Shown: one piece after another, positions 36,544 to 48,500 of the stretch | Position numbering within the stretch: the stretch's first letter is position 1 | Layout: the number at the start of each line of letters is the position of its first letter | Assembly (NCBI RefSeq): GCF_900580865.1 | Contig: NZ_UTBZ01000026.1 | Coordinates: 186,001-250,000 of the forward strand | Reading direction: 5' to 3' | Source of the DNA: Pseudomonas viridiflava | GTDB lineage: Bacteria > Pseudomonadota > Gammaproteobacteria > Pseudomonadales > Pseudomonadaceae | DNA: 64,000 nt | Translations under genes and position numbers: made by a program | The notes under the pieces: generated by a model | The model's input: the letters and a program-made list of their open reading frames with translations, nothing else | Database searches by the model: none | Told to the model about the DNA's origin: nothing

Positions 36544-39500
36544 AGGGTCTCCAGGTCTGCCAGGAAGTCATGCATCTCACTCAGGTCTTCGCTGGAGTGA
36601 GGGGTCAGGTGAACAGCCAGTTGCTCGGCGTACTCGCGCAGCGATGCGGTGCGGAACAGCAGGTCCAGCGGCACTGCCGCCCCTTGCTCCAGTTGCAGTC
36701 GCGCCGTGGCCTGAGTCGCCAACAGTGAATGTCCACCCAGTTCAAAGAAGTTGTCGTCGCGCCCTACCCGTTCGAGCTTGAGCACGTCTTGCCAGATAGC
36801 GGCGACGCTGTGTTCCAGCGCACCGTCCGGCGCCACGTAGGCGCGCAGCAGTTGATTGGCGTCCGGCAGCGGCAACGCCTTGCGGTCGAGCTTGCCGTTG
36901 GGCGTCAGCGGGAAACGTTCCAGCAGCATCCAGTGCGCCGGAATCATGTAGTCGGGCAGCAAAGGTGCCAGTGCCGATTTCAGCGTGTCGCGCAGGACTG
37001 CGGAGTCGGCATCCTGCGGATTCGCCGCAATCAGGTAGGCCACCAGTTGCAAGCCACCCGGCCCTTCCTGCGCCACCACCGCCGCTTCGCGGATCGCCGC
37101 CTGGGCCAACAGGCAGGCTTCGATTTCACCCAGCTCGATGCGGAAGCCACGAATTTTCACCTGATGGTCAACGCGTCCGAGGTACTCGATCACCCCGTCA
37201 GCGCGGTAACGCGCCAGGTCACCGGTGCGATACAACCGCGCACCGTTGCCGAACGGATCGGGCAGGAAGCGCTCGGCGGTCAGCGCCGGCCGCTCGTGAT
37301 AACCCCGCGCCAAGCCATCGCCACCAATCAGCAATTCACCGATCACACCGGCCGGGTTTGGCGCAAAGTGTTCGCCGAGAATATGCAGCGTGGTATTGGC
37401 AATCGGCCCGCCGAGGTACGGCTGGCGCTGCTCGGCCGTCAGTTGATACGCCGCCGACCAGATCGTCGTTTCCGTCGGCCCGTAAAGGTTCCAGACTTGC
37501 CCGGCGACATCGAGCAGACGCGCGGCCAGATCCTCGGCCAGCGCTTCACCGCCACACAGGCATTTGCGCCCCGCGAGCCGCGCAGCGTGTGGATGATCAA
37601 GCAGCATCCGCCAGGTCGACGGCGTCGCTTGGACGACGCTGACCTGTTGTTGATCGATGATCTGCAGCAGTGCCTCCGGGTCGTGCGCGCTCTGCTTGTC
37701 GACCAGCACCACGCAAGCCCCGCTGAACAGCGCGCCGTAAAGTTCAAGCCCGAAAATATCGAACGAGAACGTGGTCAGCGACAGCACCCGGTCAGTCGCC
37801 ACCAGGCCCGGCTCACGGGCCATGCTCGCGACAAAATTGACCAGCGCTGCATGACGGACCATCACGCCTTTCGGCTTGCCGGTGGAACCCGAGGTGTAGA
37901 TGGCATAGCTGAGATTGTTACCGTCAACCGGCACCTGCGGATTGGCCGCCTGTGCAGCGCTGATCGGCTCATCCAGCGAACCCGGCAGCAGCGTCTGCAC
38001 ACCCGCCGGAATCGGCAGTACTTGCAGCAACGACGCCTGAGTCAGCAACAACTGCAAACCGCTGTCTTCAATCATGTGCGCCAGACGATCGCTCGGGTAT
38101 TGCGGATCCAGCGGCACGTAAGCGCCACCGGCCTTGAGGATCGCCAGCAAGCCGACAATCATCTCCACACCACGCTCCAAAGCGATGCCGACCAGACGAT
38201 CCGCGCCAACGCCCTGTTCGATCAGACGATGGGCCAAGCGGTTGGCCTGCGCATTGAGCTCGGCGTAGGTCAGGCGTTGCGCACCGAACACCAGCGCTGT
38301 CGCTTCAGGCGTCTGGCTGGCGCGCGTTTCGATCAAGCGGTGGATGCAACGCTCTTCTGGCCATGCCGCTGCGCTGGCATTCCACGCCAACAATTGCTGA
38401 TTGGTTTCGGCGGCATCGAGCAGGCTCAATTCACCCAGCGCACGTTCGCTGCCGTCGATCATTTGCAGCATCAAGCGTTGCAGGTGCAGGCCCATTTGCT
38501 CGACCGAAGCCGGAGCAAACTGTGCGCATTGATAGCTGAATTGCACCGCCAGTTCGGCACCGAGGCTGACCGACAGGGTCAGCGGATAGTTGGTTTGCTC
38601 CAGATTGTCCACGGCACCGAAACGCAGGCCCTGCGGCGAGCTTTGCTCCAGCGCCTCGGAGATCGGGTAGTTTTCGAACACCAGAATATTGTCGAACAGC
38701 GCCTCACCGCCCAACCCGGCCCAGCGCTGAATGTCGAACAACGCGGTGTGTTCAAACTCGCGCAACGCCAGGTTTTGCGCCTGTACACAGTGCAACCAGT
38801 CACCGAGGCGCTGCTCCGGACGCGGGCTGGCGATAACCGGCAAGGTGTTGATGAACAGCCCGATCTGCTGTTCAACGCCGAGCAGATCCGCCGGACGCCC
38901 CGATACCGTCGCGCCGAACGCCACGCAGGATTTGCCGCTGTAACGCTGCAACAGCAGCAGCCACGCCGCTTGCACCAGCGTGTTGACCGTCACTTTCGCA
39001 TCGCGGGCAAAATCGCTCAGACGCCGGGTCTGTGCCACGTCCAGCTGCACCCGATGCTGCGCATAAGCATGAGGTTCAACGTCTTGCGTCGGCGCCGCAA
39101 ACACCTGCGTCAGACGCACCGGCTCATCCAGCTCACGCAATTGCTCCAGCCAGAAGGCTTCTGCGGCGCTGGCATCCTGACGTTGCAACCAGCCGATGTA
39201 ATCGCGATAACGCCCACTCGGCCGAGCCACCGCTTCACCGCTGTAATGCTGCAACACTTCGCCGAGCAACTGTGCGCTGCTCCAGCCGTCCATCAGGATG
39301 TGATGGTTGGTGTAGATCAGGTGATGACGATCGGCAGCAGTGCGTACCAATACCAGACGCATCAGCGGTGCGGCGGTCAGGTCCAGACCTTGCGCGCGCT
39401 CCATATCGGCGAGGGTTTGCAGCGCGGCGTCCAGATCGCCCTGAGCGGTCCAGTCGAGGATGCGGAACGGCACGTCGAGATGACGTTGCACGACCTGCAC

Positions 39501-42500
39501 CGGTTGCTGCAGATCACCCTGCCAGAAGAACCCGGTGCGCAGAATGTCATGGGCATCGACCACCGCTTGCCACGCCGCGCGGAAACGCTGCGGATCAACG
39601 CCGTCGACGTCCAGACGCATCTGGTTGATGTAGTCGCCACCGCCCTGTTCAAGCAAGGTGTGGAACAGCATGCCCTGCTGCATCGGCGACAACGGGTAGA
39701 TGTCGTCGACGGACTGCGGCTGTTGTACCAACACGTCCAGTTGCGCGTGGGTCAGCGTCGCCAACGGGAAGTCCGACGGCGTCACGCCACGGTTGGCGCT
39801 GTCGCAGCAATGCGCGATCAGCGCGGTGAGCTCTTGCAGGTAATCGTCGGCCAGACGCTGAATCGTCGCCGGGTTGAACATCTCGCTGCTGAATGTCCAG
39901 CTCAGATCCAGCTCGCCGCCGAACACCTTGCCGTCCAGCGCCAACGGGCTGCCCAGCGGGCCGGCCATGTTCACCTCTTCACCGCCGGATTCGCTGGTCG
40001 GCACGAACAAGGCGTCGTCGCCAGCATCAAAACTGCCATCGAACTGGCCGAGGTAGTTGAAGGTCAGGCGCGGTTTCGGCAGGACTTGCAACGCTTGCTG
40101 TGCAGCGGCGTCGCCAAGGTGCGCGAGCGCCCCGAAACCGATGCCTTTGTTGGGGATCGCGCGCAGTTGTTCCTTGATCTGTTTCAGCGAAGTGCCGAGA
40201 TCAGCGACCGGCACCAAGCGTGCCGGGAACACGCTGGTGAACCAGCCGACGGTGCGGGTCAGGTCGACGTTGTCGAACAGGTCTTCGCGGCCATGGCCTT
40301 CCAGTTGCACCAGCACACTGTCGTCGCCAGTCCAGCGCACCATCACTCGCGCCAGCGCAGTCAGCAGCAGGTCGTTGACTTGCGTGCGATAGGCCGCCGG
40401 GGCTTCCTGCAACAGTTGCCGGGTCAGGGTTTTGTCCAATGGCGTACGGATCGATTGCGCCTGATTGTGTTGCCGACCGGCGTGCGGGTTGTCGCAAGGC
40501 AACTCAGTCGAGGCGCCTTGCAGTTGTTGCTGCCAGAAGCCCAGTTCAGCCTGCAACGGCGCACTCGCGGCGTAGTCTTGCAGCGCCTCGGCCCAGGCTT
40601 TGACCGCACTGGTCTTGGCCGGCAGTTGCACGGCTGTGCCGGACAGAATCTGCCGATAAGCGCTTTGCAGATCTTCGAACAGAATTCGCCACGACACGCC
40701 ATCCACCACCAAGTGGTGAACCACCAGCAGCAGTCGTTGAGTGCCGTCGGCGAGGTTCGCCAACACCGCGCGGATCAGCGAACCGTCACTCAGTTGCAGG
40801 CTGCGCTGAGCCTGATTGCCCAGCACTTCGAGCGCCGCCAGATCGGCGACCTCGACTTGCCACAGAACAGTTTCGCCCGCTTGCGTCGCGACATCGCGGT
40901 ACTGCGCCGACCAGCCGTACGCTTGCTCGACAAAGTCCAGACGCAGGCTGTCGTGATGCGCCACCAGCGCATCCAGCGCTTGCTCCAGCACTTGCGCGTC
41001 GAGCGTCTGAGACGGTTTGAGCATCACTGACTGGTTCCAGTGGTGACGATCAGGAATCGGCTGCGCGAAGAACCACTGATGAATCGGCAGCAGTGCGGTT
41101 GCGCCGGTCACCGGCTGTTGATCGATCAGTTGCAGCGGCTCGCCGGTTTGCACCACGGCGGCCAGCGCCTGAATGGTCTGGTGCTGGAACAAGTCTTTCG
41201 GGGTCAAGCGCAAACCGGCCTGACGGGCACGGCTGACCACTTGAATCGAGATGATCGAGTCGCCGCCCAGCTCGAAGAAGTTGTCGCTGAGGCCCACCCG
41301 TTCCAGCTTCAGCACGTCTTGCCAGATCGTCGCCAGTTGCTGCTCCAGCGCGCTTTGCGGCGCGACGTAGACTTGCTGCAATTGGCTGACATCCGGCTTG
41401 GGCAGGTTCTTGCGATCGAGCTTGCCGTTCGGGGTCAGCGGCATGCGTTGCAAACGCAAGACGTAGGCTGGAACCATGTGCGCCGGCAGCGTGGACTTGA
41501 GTTGTTCACGCAGTTGCTCGGCAAAATCTTCACGCGGCGAGTCGCTGACCACATACGCGACCAAGCGTTTGCTGCCGGCGCTTTCCTGCGCCACGACCAC
41601 CGCTTCGCGCACGCCATCAAGGGCCTGCAGACTGGCTTCGATCTCGCCGAGTTCGATGCGGAAACCACGGATCTTCACCTGATTGTCGATACGTTCCAGA
41701 TAGTCGAACGTACCGTCGACGCGCTGACGCACCAGGTCGCCGGTGCGATAGAGCACGCCACCGCTGCGGCTGAACGGGTCAGCAATGAAACGCTCGGCGG
41801 TCATCGCCGGACGATTGAGATACCCACGCGCCACACCGCTGCCACCCAGATACAGCTCACCGGCCATGCCTTGCGGCAGCAGGTTGAGATCGGCGTCCAG
41901 CACATAGGCGCTGCGATCACCGATGCGGCTGCCGATCGGCGCATAGGCGGCGCCACACGGTTCGTCGCGACCGGCCTTCCAGATCAGCGGCGTGACCACG
42001 GTTTCGGTCGGGCCATAGCCGTTGATGATGTACTCGGGATTCAGCGCACGCTTGACCCGCTCGAAACTGGCATTCGGCACCGCATCACCGCCGAAGCAGT
42101 AGATGCGCACATTCGGTGGATTACCGACGCGCTCGGCATGCTCGGCCAGTTGTTGCAGGTACACCGGCGGGAACGCGACCACGGTGACGCCGTGTTCGAT
42201 CATCGCGTTGTAGGTCTGCTCGGGTGTCCACAGGCTGTCATCGCGAATCAGCAGCGAGCCGCCGTGGGTCAGGCTGGTCAACCAGCGCTCGTGGGCACCG
42301 TCGAAAGCGAACGACATGAAGTGGAATTCGCAATCGCTGTCGCGCATTTCATAGCGCTCGCCAATCGCCAGGCAGTGCATGGCCAGCGGACCGTGGGTGA
42401 CGCTGACGCCTTTCGGGTTGCCGGTGGAACCCGAGGTGTAAATCACGTAGGCGAGGTTGTGCGGATCCAGTGCAACGAGCGGTGCCTGCGTCGAATGCGC

Positions 42501-45500
42501 GCTGAGGTCGAGGTGATCGAGTTCCAGCACGGTCAGTGTGTCCGCGATCGGCAATTGCGCGGTCACTCGCGAATCGGTCAGCAACAGCGCCAGACCGGAA
42601 TCCTCCATCAGATACGCCAGACGCTCGCGCGGGTAACTGGTGTCCAGCGGCACATACGCGCCACCGGCCTTGAGCACCGCCAACAGCGCGACGATCAGGC
42701 CTTCGCTGCGCGGCAGTGCGACACCGACACGCACCTCGGCGCCAACGCCACGCGCCACCAGTTCATGAGCGAGACGGTTGGCGCGGGCATCGATGTCGCC
42801 GTAGCTGAAATGTTTGCCGTCGAAAATCACTGCGGTGCGATCCGGCTGTTGCGCCGCCAATCGGCCGTAGCGTTGATGCACAGCGAGGTCGACCGGGTAC
42901 GCCTGCGGTTGGTTTTCGAGGATCTGCCGGGTGTGTTCTTCGGCCGTTGCCAAGGCGATTTCGCCGAGACGACGCTCGGCAGATTCGGCGAATTGCTCCA
43001 GCAGGTGCAGCAGTTGCGCGCTCAGGCGCTCGATGGTCGCGACGCTGAAATGCGCCTGATCAAAACTCATGTGCAGCGCCAGGTTTGCGCCCAGTGTCAC
43101 GCCCAACGTCAGCGGATAGTGAGTCTGATCCTGGTTGGCCACTTCGCCGAACACCACGCCTTGCGCAGTGCCGTGTTGCAATGCTTCGGAAATCGGGAAA
43201 TTTTCGAACACCAGCAGCGTGTCGAACAGCGACTCGCCGCCCTGCCCGGCCCAGCGCTGAATGTTTGCCAGCGGCGTGTGTTCGAACTCGCGCAGGCTGA
43301 GGTTCTGCGCCTGCACCGCCGCCAGCCATGCAGCAACGCTTTGATCCGGACGCGAACCGGCGATCACCGGCAAGGTATTGATGAACAGACCGACTTGCTG
43401 CTCGATGCCGACCAGTTCCGCCGGACGCCCGGCGACGGTGGTGCCGAACGCCACGCAAGCACTGCCGGTATAGCGCTGCAACAACAGCAGCCAAGCGGCC
43501 TGGACCAGGGTGTTGGCAGTGACTTTCTGCTGTCGGGCGAATTCGTTCAGACGTTGTGTACGCGCCGCGTCGAGTTGGGAATGCTTGAGCAGATGCCCGC
43601 GCTCGGCACGCACTTCACCGCCGCCCGCTGCGGCTTGCGCCAGCACGGTCGGTTCGTGGAAGTCGGCCAGTTGCACCAGCCAGAACGCTTCGCTGACAGC
43701 GCCGTCCTGACGTTGCAGCCACTGGATGTAATCGGCGTAGCGGCTCAGCGGACGCGGCGGTTGTTGGCCGGCATAACGCTGCAGCACCTCGCCGAGCATC
43801 TGCGCGCTGCTCCAGCCGTCCATGAGGATGTGGTGGTTGGTAAAGATCAGGTGATGACGCTGATCGGCGACTTGAATCAGCGTTACCCGCAGCAGCCCGG
43901 CTTCGGTCAAATCGAAGCCCCGGGCCAGATCGGCGGCGGTGAAATCCTCAAGTGCCTGAGCAAGGTCGGCGCGCTCACGCCAGTCGAGCAGCGTGTACGG
44001 CAATTCGAGGCGGCGATGGATGATCTGCAGTTGTTGCTGCAATTCGCCCTGCCAGATAAAACCACTGCGCAGGATGTCGTGGGCGTCCATGGTCGCCTGC
44101 CACGCGGCACGGAAACGCTCGGGATCGAGACCGTCGACATCGACACAGAGCTGGTTGATGTAAGTACCGGTGCCCTGCTCGTACAAGGTGTGGAACAGCA
44201 TGCCCTGCTGCATCGGCGACAGCGGGTAGATGTCTTCGATGCCGGCGGCCGGCACCGCGATCGCATCCAGTTGCGCCTGGGCGATGTGCGCCAGCGGGAA
44301 GTCCGACGGCGTAATGCCCATGGTTTCCGGCAGGCAGCAATGGCTTATCAGCGCTTGCAGTTCAGCGGCGTATTCGTCAGCCAGACGGGCGATGGTCGCC
44401 TCGTTGAACTGCTCGCGGCTGAAGGTCCAGCGCAGATCCAGTTCACCGTCGTAAACCTGGCCTTCGACGCCCAGCCAGTTGTCCAGCGGCGCATTGAGAC
44501 TTTGCTCAAGCCCGGCACGTTCACCGGCCGGGCTGAACAGTGCGCCCTCCTCGGCATCGAAACTGCCGTCGAACTGGCCGAGGTAGTTGAAGGTGATACG
44601 CGGCAGCGGCAGCGCTTTGAGCGTGGCTTGCGCCGACTCGTCGCCGAGGTAACGCAGCACGCCAAAACCGAGGCCCTTGTTGGGGATGGCGCGCAGTTGT
44701 TCCTTGATCTGCTTGATTGTGCCCGGCAAAGAATCGGCCGGGGTCAGGCGCACCGGGAACAGGCTGGTGAACCAGCCGACGGTGCGGGTCAGGTCGATGT
44801 CGTCGAACAGGTCTTCGCGACCGTGACCTTCCAGTTGAATCAGCGTGTCGGCGTGCCCGCTCCAGCGGCAGATGACCCGCGCCAGCGCCGTCAGCAACAG
44901 GTCGTTGACTTGGGTGCGATACGCCGCCGGCGCCTGTTGCAGCAGTTGCTGGGTGAAGGTTTTGTCGAGGCGACTGTGCAGCACCTGAGCGTGGCGAGTT
45001 TGCCGGCTGCCCTGCGGGTTGTCGCAGGGCAGATCCAGTGCTGCGCCGGCGAGTTGTTGCTGCCAGAAATTCAGTTCGGCCTGCACCGCCTCAGTTGCGG
45101 CATAGGCTTGCAGATGTTCACCCCAGGCCTTGTACGAACTGGTTTTGGCCGGCAGCTTGATGCTCGTGCCTTGCAGTGCTTGCTGATAAGCCTGTTGCAA
45201 ATCTTCGAGCAGGATCCGCCACGAAACACCGTCCACCGCCAGGTGATGCACGGCCAGCAACAGACGCTGACTGCCATCGGCGACGGTCGCCAGTACGCCG
45301 CGCAACAGCGGGCCGGTTTGCAGGTTCAGGCTTTGCTGAGCCTTGGCGTATAGCGCTTGCAGATCATCAGCGTCGAGACAGTCAGCCGTCCACAACAGCT
45401 CAGGATCCGCCGCGACCGGCGCCACTTCTGCACGCCAACCTTTGGAGTCTTCGACGAAGCGCGAACGCAGCGCATCGTGCTGCACCAGCAAGGCATTCAA

Positions 45501-48500
45501 CGCCTGCAACAGTGCCTCGGGATTCAGGCTTTGATGACTGCGCAGCAGCACCGCCTGGTTCCAGTGGTGACGCTGGGGAATGTCGTCGGCGAAGAACGTT
45601 TGCTGGATCGGCAGCAACGGCATTTCACCGCTGACCGGGCCTTGATCAATGCTCACGCCGGCGTTGCCTTGCTGGGCGACGCTGGCCAGACCTTGCACGG
45701 TCTGATGCTGGAACAGGTCGCGCGGGCTGAAATGAATCCCGGCCTGACGCGAACGGCTGACCACTTGAATCGAAATGATCGAGTCACCGCCCAGCTCGAA
45801 AAAGTTGTCGGTCAGGCCGACCTGTTCAAGCTTGAGCACGTCCTGCCAGATCGCCGCTATTTTTTGCTCCAGCTCACTGCGCGGCGCAATAAACGCCTGC
45901 TGCATCTGGCTGGCGTCCGGCGCCGGCAAGGCCTTGCGATCGAGTTTTCCGTTGGGGCTCAGCGGCAATGCGTCGAGGAACAACAGCTGCGTCGGCACCA
46001 TGTAATCCGGCAGGCTGTCCTTGAGTTGCGCCTTGATCGCTTCGCGCGCGGCGCCTTGGGCTTCGCTGGAAGCGGCAACCACAGCGGTGTCTTTCGGCAC
46101 CACGTACGCCACCAGTTGCAGGCTACTGCCGCCCTGCACCGCCAGCACCACGGCCTCTTTGACGGCATCGAGTTCGAGCAGACGCGCTTCGACTTCACCC
46201 AACTCGATGCGGAAACCACGGATCTTCACTTGATGGTCAACGCGACCGACGTATTCGATCTGGCCCTGGGCGTTGAAACGCGCCAGGTCGCCGGTGCGGT
46301 AAAGACGTGCACCCGTGGTGGAGAACGGATCGGGAATAAAACGCTCAGCGGTCAAATCCGCGCGCTGGAAGTAACCGCGCGCCAATAGCTCACCGCCAAT
46401 CAGCAACTCGCCGACCACGCCAATCGGCGTTGGTTGACCGTCAGCATCCAGAAGGTAAGCATGACGCCCCGGCAATGGCTGACCGATGGGCATGGTCAGC
46501 GGCAACGGCTGACGAGCGAACACGTAATCACTGCAATCAAGGGTGGTCGCAGTAACGGTGGCTTCGGTCGGGCCGTAGGTATTGAGCAACTTGACGTGTT
46601 CCAGCCCGGCCAGACGCCAGGCCTGCACACCTTCCGGCGGCATCGCTTCACCACCGCTGTGTACCTGACGCAGCGCGGCGTAATCACGTGGGCCGGCAGC
46701 GGCGAATTCCTTGGCAATCATGTTCCAGTAAGCGGTGGTCAAGTCCATGACCGTGATGCCCTGCTCAACGATGTTGCGGTACAGGGTTTCGCTGTCCCAG
46801 ACCTCGTTGCCACGCAACACCACCGAAGCGCCGCAGGTCAGCGGGCCAAACAGTTGTTCGCCGAAGGCATCGAAGTTGAACGTGGCAAATTGCAGTGCGC
46901 AATCGGCAGCGCTCAAGGCGTAGTAATGCTGCGAGGCGAAGGCGTGTTTGCTCAACGCCCCGTGGCTGATGCCGACGCCTTTCGGGCGGCCTGTCGAGCC
47001 AGAAGTGAACATCACATAAGCGAGGTTATCCGCCCACACCGCGCGTTGCGGATTGCTTTCGTCGGTGGACTGCCAAGTCTCGGCTTGATCGAGGCACAGG
47101 CTGCGCACGTTCTGCGGCACCGGCAGGCGTTCGAGCAAATGGCTTTGCGTCAGCAGCAAACGACTGGCACTGTCTTCGATCATGCACAGCAGACGGTCGC
47201 GCGGGTATTGCGGATCCAGCGGCACATACGCGCCGCCAGCCTTGAGCACGGCGAGAATGGCGACGATCAGCTCCAGCCCCCGATCAAGCGCAACGCCGAC
47301 CAGTACTTCCGGACCGACGCCCTGCGCCAGCAACGTACGGGCCAGACGGTTGGCGCGGGCGTTGAGCTGCGCATAAGTCAGTTGCTGGCCATCGAAAATC
47401 AGCGCGATGGCATCCGGCGTCTGCGCGGCCTGCGCTTCAAACAGTTCATGCACCGGGCGCTCACTCGGCCAGACCGTGTCGTGACGCCCCCAGTCCTGAG
47501 TCAGTTGCTCAAGCTCTTGCGCTTGCAGCAAACCGATCTCGCCAACCCGCTGCTGCGGATCGTTGGCGATGCTGTGCAGCAGGTGCGTCCAGTGCCGCGC
47601 CATGCGCTCGATGGTTGCGCCGTCGAACAGGTCACTGGCGTAGGTGAACGCGGCGTGCAGTTGACCGCCCTTTTCATAGGTGTCCAGGCTCAGATCGAAC
47701 TGGGTGCTGCGGCTTTCCCATTCGATCACGCCGAGCTCCAGACCGCTGCCGACCTTGAGGGTGGTGACGTCAGCGACTTCCGGCTGATGGTTGTACATCA
47801 CCTGGAACAGCGGGTTGTAACTCAGGCTGCGTTCCAGTTTCAGCGCTTCGACCAGCCGTTCGAACGGCAGATCCTGATGCGCCTGGGCACCGAGCGCGGT
47901 TTCCTTGAGCGCACTGAGCAGATCCGCGAATGGCGTCTGACCGTCGAGCTGCACGCGCAGCACCTGGGTGTTGACGAAGAAGCCGATCAGGCCTTCGATC
48001 TCGCGGCGGTTACGGTTGGCGATCGGCACACCGACGCGCAGATCGTTCTGCCCGGTGTAACGGTGCAGCAGAATATTGAAGGTGCCGAGCAACAGCATGA
48101 ACAACGTGACGCCGTGCTGGCGCGCCACGCCGCGCAATTGCTCGACCAGTGCCGCGTCCACCACGTGCTCATGGCGACGCCCGCGATTGCTCGGTAATAC
48201 CGGGCGCGGACGGTCGAGCGGCAGCTCCAGCACCGGGTGCTCATCGCCCATTTGCGCCAGCCAGTAATCGAGTTGACGCTGCTGCTCGCCCGCCTCCAGC
48301 CAACGCCGCTGCCACAGTGCGTAATCGCTGTACTGCACCGGCATTGGCGGCAGCTCGGCCACTTGCCCCTGATCGTGGGCGTCATAGAAGCGGCAGAACT
48401 CGTCGATCAACACGTTCATCGACCAGCCATCGGAAACGATGTGGTGCAGGGTCAGCAGCAACACGTGTTCCTGCTCGGCCAGATGCAGCAGACGCACACG

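Noticed and set aside
36729..45353. Long open frames on the plus strand opposite pvdI (36729-41030 and 41040-45353), and similar ones opposite pvdJ and pvdD
   Set aside because: They mirror high-GC NRPS codons; their translations are low-complexity (H, R, Q, A rich) without domains, while the minus-strand frames carry complete NRPS motifs.
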